A stretch of DNA of 64,000 bases from Tanytarsus gracilentus (taxonomy: Eukaryota; Arthropoda; Insecta; Diptera; Chironomidae), in assembly GCA_038502055.1 (NCBI GenBank), contig JAXRKN010000044.1:1460001-1524000 (forward strand). Reading direction: 5' to 3'. The notes beneath the pieces were generated by a model, which made no database searches, had not been told where the DNA came from, and worked only from the letters and a program-made list of their open reading frames with translations. Positions within the stretch are counted from its first letter, which is position 1. Each line of letters begins with the position of its first letter. Below, piece by piece: positions 9,007-24,000 of this stretch. A program made the position numbers and the translations under genes.

Positions 9007-12000
9007 ATGATGGAAAAGTGTGAATTAATTAGTGATAAATCTGCGATGGTTCAGCCAACGGATGACACACACGGCGATCCCGCGAGTAAAATTGAAAGTT
9101 GCTTAGAGCTCTGTTGTGATAAAGACAATTGTCTCTCGCTGGATGACATCCTTCGCTCGTTTAATGCACCTCTTTCGGAGGAACAAGCCTGGTCGCTGAT
9201 TTATCAAACCGTGCTGCTCTATCGAAATTTCATTCGCATCGAATTTATCGATAAAAATACGAAAAAGGATACAATTGACTCTAAGAAGTCCTCGCATCGA
9301 ATTAAAGTGCCCAAATCGCCGAAAAACTTGAACGTACACAAGGATGGTACCGTTCATATAAACGACAAAAGTGAGTATTTTGTGAAAATTTGTTTTGCCG
9401 CAAAGTTGTCAATGAAAATTGAGAGAAGAGAGAGTGAAAAAATCGATAGCCGCATGAAAAATCCTTGAAACAGCTGGCTCATTTTCATTTCTGAGCTCTT
9501 TTTTTGTGCGTTTCTAATCTTATCAGACAGTTTTGACGTAATTACGCGGAAAAAAGAGAAATACAAATTTTTCAACCTTTAAAAAAATTCAAACTTAAAA
9601 AATATTTTCCAAAAATTCCAAATATCTAGCTATACACGAGCTTTCTCATCGAGAATTTTATTTATCGATCGATTCTTTGAAAAAATATTTACCATTGAGC
9701 TCCGCATACTCATCTCGCATGCACTCCACAGTCACTCGAAGTCTTAAGTCCAGAAGACGACGAGAAATGCCATAAACAAATATATTTATGTTGAGTTTGA
9801 GAAATCGTTTGTTTAATTGATTGTAATGTTGTCATGTCTCATTCTCTCGTTTACTCCTCATATTCCTGGAGAGTCTTTTAAATCCCCCCATCTCGATCGG
9901 TCAATCTCTTCTTCTTGTTTCGTGCGATGCGATGAAGAAATTTATAACAATTCCATCACTCTCACCATACACTTGTCATGTGTGGATAAAATAAATGAAG
10001 AGAAGTTTCCTGGAATGAGACTCAACAGGTGGAGAGAGAGATTACGAAGAATAGCAGGGAATTTTTTTCCTGATCTAAAATTATACAACTTTCATTCGAG
10101 CTACATATGGGTTGAGATAGATTGATAAGTGCTGTGGATGTAATAGGAAATACACCGAGAGAAAATAAATGCTTTTAATTTTTGTTACTTCTGAAATTTA
10201 ATTTTAATGATTTAAATTAAATTCAACAACTTAAAAATTAATTGATGTAAAAATTCCTCTCAGTGTTTTTACAACAAAATAATTAGCCGAACAAAATATC
10301 CGATAACCACAAAAAAGCGCATCAAAGCGAGAAGATGCGGAGAAGAAAAATTGTAGAGTAATTTCTTAATTCTAATTTCGGAACATAATCATTATCATAA
10401 TCTACTCCATATAAAAAAAAATCATGATCATCATCACATTCAAACGGTTGCGGGTAATAATTTGAAGTGTAAACACGAGAGCGCAATTGAGTTTACCGTT
10501 TTAAAAGTTGGTCAATGACCAGAGTCATGCTTTTTTCTAAAAAGGCATTATTGTTTGCCTGAGTGCACTTTCTGCCCTCCCCAAGTTTTTCCTCTTTTAT
10601 TGACATTTTCTCTAAAAATCTCTCTAACAAAATAATTGTCGAGAATAAAAATAAACATAAAAATTTTTCAACTGGTAATTCCAAACAAAAATATATATAT
10701 GATGATGATGACATGTGGTCAATGGCATATAACAACAGAATGAGGAAAAGTCTTTCCCATGACAGAAGAAAAAAAAGATTTTTTTTGTGAAGAACCAAGA
10801 GAAAAAAGTGGGCATGAGAAAATCATAAAAATGCGGCGATAATTAATGACCCAATCAAATGATGAATTCCCCTCCAAGCAGCTAACAATCATTTATAACT
10901 CTTTTGCGTTCAGGTATCAATTATGCTCCACGCAGAATGGCAATCAAAGTGCAATAAAATTATTTATTATCGTCCGTTCTCATTCACATACAGACTACCT
11001 CTTCGGAGTTGTGGATATAAGCGTGATTCACGAACTCATATCAAGCTGATAAATGGCTAATCATTATCGAATTAATAATTTTTCCTTACTTAAGTAGCGC
11101 ATTTTTTGCTGCTGACGTCATGCTGCCGACTAGAAAAATCGAAAATTCGTTGCTCGCTGATAAGCAAGTGAGTTTAAGCGATAACATAATGATTGCCACT
11201 TTGCGTTTTAGTTCTCTTTATACGGAGAAGTATTTGAGGCAAATTTTCAAGAGCAAAGCCATGAAAAATAAAATTAGTGCAATGCATGATGCGAAAAAAA
11301 AATGAGGAAAAAACTATTTTTTCTATCCCATATCGCTTATTGTTCTAGTTACATTTTAATAGACGATGAATGTTGCGCATCGTTGAGCATGGTATTACAT
11401 ATGCACACACATTAATTTCATTATACATTATCGAGAGGAATTTCACGTGAAAAATTGTTTAGAACGCGAACATGGCAATTTTGAGTAGAAAAGATTAAAT
11501 TAAGTCAGTTGGTGTGTGCGACACTCCCATAGCATGTAGCGTATGTATTAGATTGCATTACATTTTAATTTTTCTCCGTGCCTCTTACATGCTTGTTAGA
11601 GCTACATTCCTTTGAGAGTGAATAACAGCAAATTGGTAGCGGAATTGTTCTATTCTTGAGTCATACATTTTTTTGTTTCTAAAAATTTTAATTCTTCATA
11701 TAAAGAACTCGCTTAAAAATTAGTGTCCACCCCTTCGTTCTTGATGCTTATCTCTGCCCTAATGCTATATAGTTTAAAAGTCCATTAAATACGCCTTTGG
11801 TAGATCGAGAAACAATTAATTGGGAATTGAAATTAATAAAAAAACCCGACTCAGATCTCTTAAGTAAATTGATCATCAATTAATTATGTGTGCGTAAGAT
11901 ATGGAGAGATTATTCTCAATGTTCATTCACTTCCTGTTGCTTAATTAATTTTCTAGAATAGAATTCTTCTCTGCATGTTGTGTAATTTCATTCTTTAACT

Positions 12001-15000
12001 TTCAACCATTAAATGCCTCGTTTTAAACCATTTAGAATCCACAGGTTGCCGGCCGCAAGAATAGAGAACAAAAGGAGAGATGAAGAAGATTTTCTCTTTC
12101 ATTAAATAATTTTTTGGTTTATTTTGTTTGGAATTTCTCGTATTCCTTTTAACTCCGCTACAATTCGTTCACCTTTTTCTCACCATCCTTTTAAAAGAGA
12201 TTTTTTTTTTCATTCAATTTTTCGGTCTTTCTTTGTAAAAATTCTTAATCAATAATTTTTGATCTTGCGGCAGTGCTCGTCATTGTGATGCATTTTTCAA
12301 TGTCATGGTATTTGCGCTTGTCCATCATCATCAGCTGATGTGGAACGTACACAGATAACAACATCATGCAAAAACAATGTCACGCTTAAGTCAATATTTA
12401 AAAATTATTTTCACGCAGCTCGCGAGCAACATGTGAAATTGGATAAGTCAAAAGTGCCTGCAAATAAAAGCGCGTTCACTTTAAATATTTTTTGCATACA
12501 CACTTAATGATAATTGTCCAACACGCACATTTGTTGTGTATCGCTCTCGAGAGTTTTCTCTTTTTTTCGAATATTCATTGACGCATCTATCTCGAGGATT
12601 TATTGATAAAATTGTATATATATTTTTTTGGATATTCACTTTCGTTCGAGAGAAAACGCATTAGTGACGATGCATAAAGTTTCTTAAATAAAAGTTTAAG
12701 AGTGAAAAAAATTGACAAGTTCATCGGATTCATCAGTCATGTGTAGACCGATCACTGATGACTTTTCGTTTCGCCATGGGAGAAAAAATAAATTCACGCA
12801 GAAAAATAATTTTCCTGGATTTTGTGTTTAAAATTTAATTTTAATTTAATTTTTTTTTCGGTGTAATTGATGACCATTAAATGTTTTCTATACTCATCTA
12901 AAATCGCCATAATATTCACTTTCATTCAATCACCAAAAAAAAAAATTCAAAGATGCTAATTTTAGGCCGGCGAGTGAGAGGCAAGTTTTGATGGCATTTT
13001 AAAGGGTCTCGCGCGCGTTCGAAAGTGTTTTGTCTAATGACATTTTAGAGCTTTAAAAACTCTCGAGACACTAAATTAATTAATATGAATGGATTTTTGG
13101 TCGCTCTTGGTGAAAAAATAAAAATAATCAGCGATTGGAAAGCGAAAAAGAGCTTATAAGACAGGGGAAAAAAATTGATAAATTGAATAAATTAGTTGAG
13201 AAATGCAGAATCGACTGCGACATTAAATTTCATTTCCACCCAGCTCGATGACGTTAATCTCGAAATGAATTTTTATTTTATATCATTTTCTTTATTTTCG
13301 GGACACTTTTTGGCGATTTTCGATGTATTTTTTAATCCTCACTTTATAATGCGATAAAGAGGAGAAAAATGCGGCAGCGTTTGACGAAACCGCAAAACAA
13401 GCGAGGTATGAGGAAGAAAAGTCACACTGAAGAGACCATCTTGATAAAATTGTCATTTTAAATTGCGGTATTTTTTAATGAATATTACTTCTGTAATTTC
13501 TTTCGTTATTATTTTCAACTTTTCGGTTGAAGAGCGATGAGATAAGTTGAATGAGTGATGAGATGATGAAGGAGGAAATAAACTGTGTTATGCAAGAGTT
13601 TTCCCTTTAATAAATTCTCTCACGCACTCGCAGTGACTACGAGGAAATGCGGCGGTGTAATTTTAAATGAAGAGATTAAGCGCATAAGCTCGTCAGTTTG
13701 CTTATCTTAATCTTAAAAAGTTCTCTCCCGCCGCCTGGATAAAATGAGAAAAAAAAGTGACCCAGCCGCGTGAGCTACACACGATTTTCCTGTATGTCCG
13801 CTGTTTATCGTAAACTGTTGCGCTCTTCGCTGCCTACAACAATGTTGTGAAGTTGTGTAATGTTGTCGATGTCTCGTGAAATGTACCAATGAAGCCAAAA
13901 ACAAAAACAAAACATGAACCAATGTGTCAGATTGGAATTTATGTCGACATAAACTTTTTTGTGACTTTCTGCCCGTTTATAGTTTCCAGGAACACTTCAA
14001 AAGCTTCAATATTTCTCTTATCGCAAAACCTTTTTTCTCTCCTTTATTGACTGAAAATAAAAATAAACAAAATGCGGCTCATATATTGGCGTTTATAGCT
14101 CCATTTGATGAAATTAACATAATCTCGAACGTATCTGGAGCGGCTTTGAGCAGTGAGAGAAGAAATAAAATCTTTAAAGTCGGGCTGAGTGTATGATGGA
14201 ATTTAACGGAAGATTGCTTTAAGCTAATTGACTGATTATTTTATTTAAAGTGATATTTCTAAGCAAATGAGAATTTAAGTGATTACAAAATGTCTATCAG
14301 AAATACAAAAATAGCCCACACGAGGAAGCTGGGAATTTTTCTAGATTATTTGTTTAATTAATTTTTAAAAATAAATATAATGAAGCTAAAATGAATTTTT
14401 AAGATTTTATTACAAATCTAATTAAAATTTACAAAAAATTCTAAAATTTAAAAAAAAATTAAAAATTCTTACAAATTACATTTTAAAACCCACTAATTTT
14501 CTAGTAAAATTATTTAATGAGTTTTTTACCCTTTTTAGTCGTCTAAAAATATCTTTGTGATGAATGTAGACCCAAAAAAAATTGACAAACAAAAAAACTT
14601 TTTCCAACCTTATCTAGACGGTAGGAAAAAATCACAGTTGTCGCAGTGTGAAATTAATTTTAGTTTCACATCTACTGACGAAGTTCTCAAACTGATAAGA
14701 GCTTGTCTTTTGTTTTCCGAAGTCATGTGATAAGCGTATGTGAGAATCGACATGGCTCTTGCTGTGTGTGAATTACATGACCTTTGCAAGGCTGCCCGCA
14801 GTGCGAGCGCTATGTGAAACTCACTAATTATCAGAAAATTCCTCAAAAAAAACATTCATAATGCGCTAATTGAAATGATTCATTAATCTTGATCGAAACA
14901 GAAGCTCAAAAATGTCTCTCTGTGTCTGATTAAAATCGTAGCTTTGAATATAAATTGATAATTTCTCGATAGAGGATTAAAATCGCATATATACGAATGA

Positions 15001-18000
15001 AATTTCGCTTAATGAAATGGAAAATTGAAAAATGAGCTGAAATGCCATCAATTCGAGAGATTTAATTTCTCCACACTTTTTTTTTCGGTTGCCTCTTCTT
15101 CCTCTCAAAACCGCTCAATTTTTTTTGCCGGATCTAAAAAAAATTATAAACACTCGAGAAGTTTTCACTGCTGACGTTAAGAGGCTTCGAAAAGTGCAAC
15201 TGAACACATACCATCAAAATGGCATAACTAATTGCTATTACAACAACAAAAAACTCTCGCCTTGGCAATGAAAAAAAAGAGCCATGTACTTGATGGTTGA
15301 GTGACTTTTTGCACCGTTGGCGATAGGAGAGAGCGTTTCTGTGTCACAAAATGTGAGATGACATTTGAGATGATTCCGACATAAAAAGTAATTTGTCTTC
15401 ACATATATTAGATGTGTGTTTGGATGCTGGTCTGATGAACGTGTATGAATTTCAAAAGGTATCAATTTTCAAGCAATTTCTACGACCATTACTCTCGTTG
15501 GCGCTTACAACATTTTCAGCTCATTGGTTTGCAATGATGACCGAAGCCAGTCATTTACTGTCGATGGGTGGGATTTTTTAAACAACATGAGATTAAAATT
15601 TAAAATCCTAAAAAAGCCGTTAAATTTTAAAAAATCAAGTGATCAACCCTCGATTAAAGATTATTTACTCTTTTTTAATCAGCCGCCATGAAACATCTGA
15701 TGGCAATTAAATTGTCATCTTGCCACAACGATGACGGATGATGGCGGCAATCGAGAGTAAATTGGAGCAATGTCATTATGCTGCTTGTGTTCGGCCCGAA
15801 AAATTTATTATCTTTATGGCAACAACACAGAGAGCTTTGTTGACATTAGAGACGGTTTTCTCACTATGCCGCAGCTGTGGCAATGCTCTCTCGCTGACTT
15901 GCAACGGTAAAAAGTTGTGAACGTCAATAAATACTTGACTTGATCTTTTTTTTTGTGGTTATTTCGCTGACTCTCTCAGCATGAAATTGTCGCGACTCCT
16001 CTCGCGATGCTCGGCACGCAGAAAATTTTTATGTCGCGCAAAACCAAAAAAAAAATCGGTTCGAAATTCTTTTTATGGGGAAGGAAAGGTACAGTAAGAG
16101 ATTTTTTGGACACATTTCCAAAAAAAAAATATATAAAAATCCAGTTCTCGAGCAGGTTTCTCATGAGATCGTTCGCATAAATTAGTTTTTTTTTTCTGCA
16201 AGCAGATTCGAAAGCATTTTTCTGCTCTTCTTACGGGAATTTATTATGGTCAATTTATTTCTCTCCTTGATCGACCTAAATATTAAGGCTAAGACACCCA
16301 TTGAGCATCGATGATGCTTTCCATTAAATTCTAGACATAGTGTGATCGCGAATTGATTTTCGACTCGCAGAAATTAAACCATAAATGCAAATTTTATGCT
16401 AATCAGCTCTGAAAAAAAAATGAATTTATGAAAATGAATTAATTTCAGCATTTTATGATTTCCAATCAATGCCATGGCACGACTCGGCGATGAAATTGAG
16501 TGAGAAATGGAAGAAATTTGCAAATTAAAGTTTTTAATTTCTTTCCTGAATGATATTTTTGAACACCAATCGAGTGAAATTTTTGGGGCTCGTGTCGGAG
16601 CGATTTCTTTCGATGATTAGCTTCTCTCTTTCGCTTAATCTTCATTTTTCAAGTTCAATGCCTTTTTTTTGTGTGCGATATTTCGTTCACTCTAATGATG
16701 ACAACTTTCGAGCAAAGAAAATATTCCTCGGGTAAATTTGCGAATTAATTTCAATTTATGGAAACGGAAGTACGATTAGCTGGGCATAGTGCCATAACCA
16801 CATATAGACTCGATGTTTTTACGGGCGAAAAAATTTAAATAAAATGCAAATCAATGCGGCTCCCTATAAACATTGCGGTATACGTTCCATTACAGTGATC
16901 ATCATGTCTGTGTGTTTTGTTAAGAGTGAGGGGAATTATTCTGGTAGCAAAATTAATTTTTATGTAGTGAATTTGTGGATTTTAAAAAATTCTAATTCAA
17001 AACCATCGAAAAATGTAAAAGAGTCGCTTGCCCCTTCGAGCATCAAATAAGAAATTAAAAAATTATTGTTGAACATAACTGAAACAAATCAACATGTGGT
17101 CATGCTGATTCTGATGATTTTAAATAAATTAAGGCGAGTCGTCGAGATGTCTGCAAAAAAAAGAGAAACGAAGATAGAAAGCCTCTCACTTTTTATTGCT
17201 CCCCATTTATGATCTAAAATTGAGCGCTTCCTTTCAAAAGGGTCACTTCCGATGTGCACGCACTGATTCGATTATTTGAGACTTCCTTATGTAATGTACA
17301 AAAAAAACTCTCTCACTAATGGAGACTAATGGATTATGACTTTTTAGAGTGCACATAATACAAATAAAAATTCAATCGTGTCTCCATTTAATAACCAGCC
17401 CCGAAATAATTTAATTTGTGTTGTGGCATTAGAGAGAGACGCTCTGGAAAATTTAATTAACGTTTCTCTGATTACAACCGCATGCAGCATGAGACAGCAA
17501 GAATGATCAAGTGAAAATTTGAGAGAGACGCAACATTTTTATGATTTCGGTTATTGTCCAAAAAAAGCGCAGGCATCACCGCATGAGTCAATAATCGATT
17601 TAACGAAGGCATTCACTTTCATATTAAACTGAATGAAAAAAAATCTCTTTTTATTGATCTTAACACGGTTACGAGCGTCTCTCATGTTGATTACATTTAT
17701 TGCTCTACGAAATTATTTTATCTTTTGTCGTGCGTTCTTGCAAAAATGGCTGCTTTAATGCGAAGCGAATTCAATTACTTCTCATTTGGCTTCATTCACT
17801 CCGAGGATTTTCCGTACTAATTTTAGGAGAAGGGAATGACATTGAGAGCTTTATGGGTATTTTTGAGTTCTGGTGAACTTTTTGTAATGTTTCCTCAAAA
17901 AAAAAAACAAATAACTCTTTAAAATACCAAAAGTCGAACGATCTTTCTCAGGTACCACTCCACGAAGAGAATCGTTTAGATCAACAAGTTTAACTTGCAA

Positions 18001-21000
18001 TCTCATTCTCGAGAAATAAATAAATAGGAATTTTTAAAACCGAAAGTATTTCAATGTTACTCTCAATCTCATCACGATGATCTACTCGACTTTGCATTTT
18101 TTGTTTTGGAAGCGCAAAAGAGAGGCTGCTTCAAGTGGGCATAAGCTATTAAGGAAGGAGAAAGAGCGAGAGATGAAAGTCAACATGCTACAACGTCGCC
18201 GTTGGGCATCGAAGAGAGATAAATAAATACACTCGTTGAACATATAGCTTTTATTTCGGATAAATCTAACGAGAGTTGTAATAAAAAGAAGAAGAAAAAT
18301 ACTACAAGTGAGAAAGTATGCCAAAGTCATGGAGCTTTAGGTCGTCGATCTTTTCTTTTTTGATATCGTCTCTCTCTCATTTGACCATTGATCGGTTATT
18401 GGCCAAGGGCGGTCATTTTTACATTAAATTCCTATTTTACTTAACTTATAAAGTTCTTATAATGCTATAAAACGTAAAATATAAGAGCCCATCCCTTGAC
18501 ATATTAGGTTTTATTGGCGCGCATTGTGAATGAACAGAGAATAATTATTGGATGCTTTCGCGGTGTGTTTTTCATCATAATTGATCAATTAACGGCACAT
18601 ATCTAATAATTTGCTGATTAATTTACACTTCTCTGCTTGCTTTTTCGGTGTCATCAGACATTAAGCGATTTTTGACGGCTCTTTTTTTTGGGTGTGAAAA
18701 AGAAAATTTTTATTACATGAAATTATCGCCATGACAGGGGCAATTTGGATTTCGGTACATGGATGCGTTTGGTGTACGAGCTCGTTGTTGTTGAGGAGCA
18801 CAACTTTTCAGCCGAGGTTCGCACTTTGATGAGGAGGCTCGCTTGTTATAATAGGCCATTGCTTTTTGAACGAGCTGTCCATCAATTAGCACCGAAAGAA
18901 GCACACATGCTGCCAGACCCATTGTGACCATGTCAGCAAAAACCGCCGCTTTATCCATTTCTACATCATCACTCAGTCCACATTTAACAATTCTAACAAT
19001 GATATTTTCGACACTGCACCAAAGACCCATCATAAACTCAATCATTGCAATACCGATGGCCGTTTCGATGATGGTCAGCAGAAGATGATTTTCGAGATCC
19101 GGACAGAGTTTAATTTTGAAGCTGTAAAAGCATGCGGCAATGAAGACGAGAATATGTGAGATGTAGCCCATGCCGCTCTCGCAAGGCATTGACATGATCA
19201 TGAGTGAAGTGCCCAAAAAGAAGCGCATAATTGCGGCAATGACTATTGCTAAAATTTGATTCTTCATCGCGGAATTTTTTTTTGATCGCTGCATGCAAAG
19301 AAAAGAAAATAATTAGAAATTCTAGTTAAGCAATATGGCCACGAGGCATTAATGAGTCCATTACCCAAAAGTGCAGTCACGGAACGGAAAATTTCAGAGC
19401 GAAAAATCGATTAAAAAATTGCCTGGTGGTAGCAAAAAATCTCTTTTTAAAAAATGCTAGCTGAGATTGATTTTGAAATTAATGGAATTTTTATTCTAAA
19501 AAACCGCTAGAAGCTAAAAAAAGTAAGAAATGCAAAAGAAGATAAATACCAGCACGCCCGTTATCCTTAACATTTTACCTGCCAACATTTTTTTTTCTCT
19601 TTCATGCAGGTGTCTTTCACCATTGTGCAATAACTGCAAAATTATTTTTTATTATTCTCGCACATTTCACATCTCATTTCTCAGCTTTTGATGCGAATAA
19701 TTTACTGACCGCAAACAATTCTGTCTGTGAATATTTTCTTCTCATCTGTCTCTTAATCCTCCGCGCTCGCCTTCTACACTTCTTTACAATATTTATATAT
19801 TTGACGCTCATTTCGTCATGGGAATGTATTTAATCGATTTTAACGTCGCGGTGTTCGATGAATGATGTGCCGGGGAAATGGTGTGCGCTCTTTTCTTCGA
19901 AAGACTGAAGTTGATCGAAGAGGTGAGCAAGAAATATGCCGAAGAGAATTGAGTAATAAGATGTTGTGTCTTGGTGCTTAACAAGCTTGTCATCCATTTA
20001 GCAAGTTGGAGAATTTTAATTGAAAAAAAAACTTCTTTTTCCTGATTTTGAGAATTTTTATTAAATTTTTCTACAACGCAATGGTTAAAAATTTTAGAAA
20101 AAAATCTCATTTTCATCTGAAAATTTTCCAACATTTAGAGTGTTCTAAAAAATTTGAAAACTTGTCAATTTGCTTCTTAGAATTTGAACCATTTTATTTT
20201 TGTTAGTTTTTTTCTAAAGCGTAGACTCTCAACAAATAGAGCATAATACTTTAAAATCACCCTCAAGCCTCAACAATTTCACACAACTCTCCGATTCCAC
20301 ATTATCATTATATATCCATAAGATATTAGACGATCATGATGTGTGGTTTGCAATTGCATCTCGAATGGAGCTAAAATTGAAATCTAATGAAATAAAAAAC
20401 ACGTGATTATTGCTATCTAATCTACCGTTGCAAATAGAAAAACTAGCTTTTAATTTAATTCTCTCTCTGAACTCACTCAACACATTGTTGGTCACGTCAA
20501 TGGCCTAAAGGTGTGTTGAGCAGAAATATATTTTTCTTTTGATGCTGGAACGTGCGATATTCGAAATTGCACTCACTCATGACTCTTGATTTCTCCGCCG
20601 ATTTAGTGAAAATCACTAAAATTACTGCATGCTCTTGACTTTGACCTTACTTCAAAATTCACTCTTTTTCCCTCCATCATCCCTCCATGTCATGAGTGAA
20701 TCGACGATTAACGATTCATTCCATAGGTCATGGGCGTAAGTATGTGAGGAGAGAAAATTGCGAGTGTCTAAGGTGTAGCACAACCATGAAATTCACTTCA
20801 TCCATATTTTTTTTTTCGATCTTTTTTTCCTCTCTCTCACATTTCAATAATCGATTTTTGCCATCGGTGCCGCTTTTGATCAACAATTTTATATTCCTAT
20901 CGGAAACTCCTAAAAAAAAGAAAGAGTTTCTTGAGTGAATATTGTGTGTGGCATTTATGAACTTTTTGCCGTAATTGAAAAGCTTTTTTTTTTGCTTCTA

Positions 21001-24000
21001 AATTGCCGATTAGAAACATAGCGAAAGGCAAAATAAATAAATTTTATACATTTTCATATTAATGATTTTTTTCTTCTTCTTTTCCATTTTATAGATCTCG
21101 AATGCTGTCTGATATCATCACAGAAGAAGGTAAGACCTCGATGAGTATCATCAAATTTGATTAATCGCTTATATTTCATTAATTGTAAACCGAGAGAGAA
21201 AGAAATTGTGTCAGGAGGTTTAAGATGCGGTTCGGATAAAATTTGACCGGAAGGCAAAAAAGTAAAAACGACGGAGATGGTCGCAGGTTGAAAATTATAG
21301 TGTACCAGAGAAACCAGTTTTTGGGCTGGTCGAGTTTTCACTTGACTGTTGGCAGTTATTTTTGGAACTTCCATTAATGCCTGTTTGTTGTGCTGCAACG
21401 TAATGTTGAGCTGATGGCTGTCATGTACAGTAAAATCCGATTTACGAAGAAGGAGAAATGTAGGCAGCGAGTTTGTAAATTTTGTGACAGATTTAACCTT
21501 TTTAGATAATTTCTAGGAAAATCTAAAATTTTATTTCTTAATTTTTTAAGTTAATTAATTTAAATGTGACGTAATTTTCGATCGTCCCCAAAGAACTTTT
21601 TCGTCGTAATAAGATACTGTCGCTGATCATGACATGTTTAACAACCTGATCACAAACATCCAACTTGTTATTATTCATGTTTGATTAATAACTCATTCTA
21701 GATATTTTTTTCTCTAACTTCTATCGCGCTCTGACTCACCATTTAAGAGCCCCTAAAGACTCACTTTTCAAATAATTTCGCCATAGTTCGTGAAATTGCC
21801 ATTCGTCGTGTTACTTTTTGACCTGGAAAAATCGAAAATTGTACGAAAATTTCTTATGACACCGTCAATTGCTCCACGCACATATTCTCATACTCTACTT
21901 ACTCACTTTTCTTTCACCTCAAATTACCATCAAGTGCGAATAATGCGAGAAATTTTTCGCCTCCATTAGCAACAATCTGTGTAATAAATTCATTAAAGTG
22001 AAACTCCTCCTTTTTCCACTTCAACCATATTCTTGACTTTATCTAAATCTTTTCAATCTTTAAATATCGGTGAGCTTTCAATTTAACATAAATGAGTCGA
22101 TCTAATGAGAAAAATCAAATATTTTCATGCGATTAAATTTTAATTCTGGATTATATTCTCCATTTGCCAATTTTTAAAAAAAAATTCATTGCAGCTATAA
22201 AAAGTTAAGCTTGCAAAAAAAATACTTGTAAAATTTCTTCGAAGAAAATCAATTGAAATTAAAAATCATAATAAAATTAAAGTGAAATTCATTAAAAAGC
22301 CTCCGATCGTAAAAAAAACATGACCATTAACCGTTGTAAAAGATTCTTATCGTATACCAATTAAAAAGTTTTCGAATCAATTGTTGCCTCGCTACCGATA
22401 CTCAATTCTCAATCTCTTTTTTTCTCTGTTTTATTGAATTTCTGTGTTATGTTATTGCATATCTCGAGCATGAGATAAAATTGAGAGCTTTCTCGAGATA
22501 TTCACTTGATGCGAATGAGGGAGAAAAAAGCGAGCATAAAGCAAATTTTTTTTTCGATGCTCGATAAGGAGGAAGTTAATGTAAATACAGTAGTTGAAAA
22601 TCGTGTACAGCCGAACCCAAATGTCCAGGCTTTCAACTCTAGGAAACTACAAATTATCTTTGGATTTTAAATTTAAAATCATACAAATTAAATTTGTACT
22701 TAAAAATTCTTAAATTTAACATCCAGAAAAGAAATAAAATTTTCAAGGTTTTACTGTAAAAACTTCATTTGATTTCATCTCAATAACAAAAGAGATTCAA
22801 TATTCACATGCTACCGCTCTCGTCTAGAAACTCCCAGAGCAAACAAGTATCACATTAATTAATGCAAAATGCATTGCAATGTCAGATTAACAATGCTCGA
22901 TAAAAAGTGGAAAAATGTAACGACATATTGAAGAGAGAATGCAATTAGAAAAAAAGTAAACTTTCCAAGCGGACAAGAAGAAATTTCTTGCAGTGCCGTG
23001 ATAAGAGCAATTAAAATTTTTTCCTTTTGCGAATCAAAAAGGTCGCACCGGCAGCGATTATCGGCCAATGTGGAATTAAATGATAAAACAGTGGCTCATT
23101 GTGAAACGATGACGTGTGTCAGATATTTTTAGAGTGGAAGTGTCAATGAAAATTCCATCGTTCAAGTGCACCAATGACGTTCTAATTTCACTTCCATTCA
23201 TGCAATGTCGATGGAAACAAAAAAGAAGAAGACAAAAGCAGAGAAGTTTCTCTTCGAACTTTTTCACCTTTCTTCTTCATCTCGCGCGCATTGCATGCAA
23301 AGCATAATTAGCCTCCCATGCCAGTAGTTGGCTCTTATAGATTCTCAAATGTGCATTCATGAATGAAAGTTTTGTGCCGAGCAATTTAACTTCTGTTTAA
23401 GGTCAAAGCAAACACCAAACAATTTTCACTTTCATACTGAATCGCTCTGTGTGTCGATACTCTCTCGACACATCTCTTTCGATCTTCATTAACGGTGTCT
23501 CAAAATGGCTCGACTCGATTGTGTGTTTGTGAAAAATGTTAATTAGTTTTCATCTCAAAGATTATCCACGAGTACGTTGAGCATACCGTAAATTGTCGCA
23601 TAACTTAAATATTCTCTTCCATTATTGGACATTTGAAATGATTTATTGGAAATTTACTAGTGCAAGCTAACGAGAGCGCAAGCGAAAGGCGTCAATGAGA
23701 AATGTCAGAAATGTCGATTGAACAAGTTGAAAATATAAATTTATAATTACTCAATAAAAAGAGCTTTAATTGCCGTGCAATTATGCAGCTTTTAAAAACT
23801 AAATATATCGAATATGGTTATAGAGAGTGAATGAGGTGCACTTTTCAAGGGGAGGTGAATTTTTAAAGGCGCGGTTAAGCTGCCTCGATATGTTTGCTCT
23901 ATAAATTCTTAAAATGTCACAACAAATCGTTAAGCATTCGGCTTTTGTAAATATCCTCATTTTGACACATAAATTCTTTTAAGAATTAAAAGCTTTATAA

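Noticed and set aside
18745..18927. Plus-strand frame opposite the nested four-TM gene
   Set aside because: Shadow of the minus-strand coding sequence; no hydrophobic or domain pattern of its own.
21054..21398. 114-codon minus-strand frame in spire intron 1
   Set aside because: No signal, TM or recognised motif, no clear poly(A) or promoter context; unlike the nested four-TM gene it shows no coding character beyond length.
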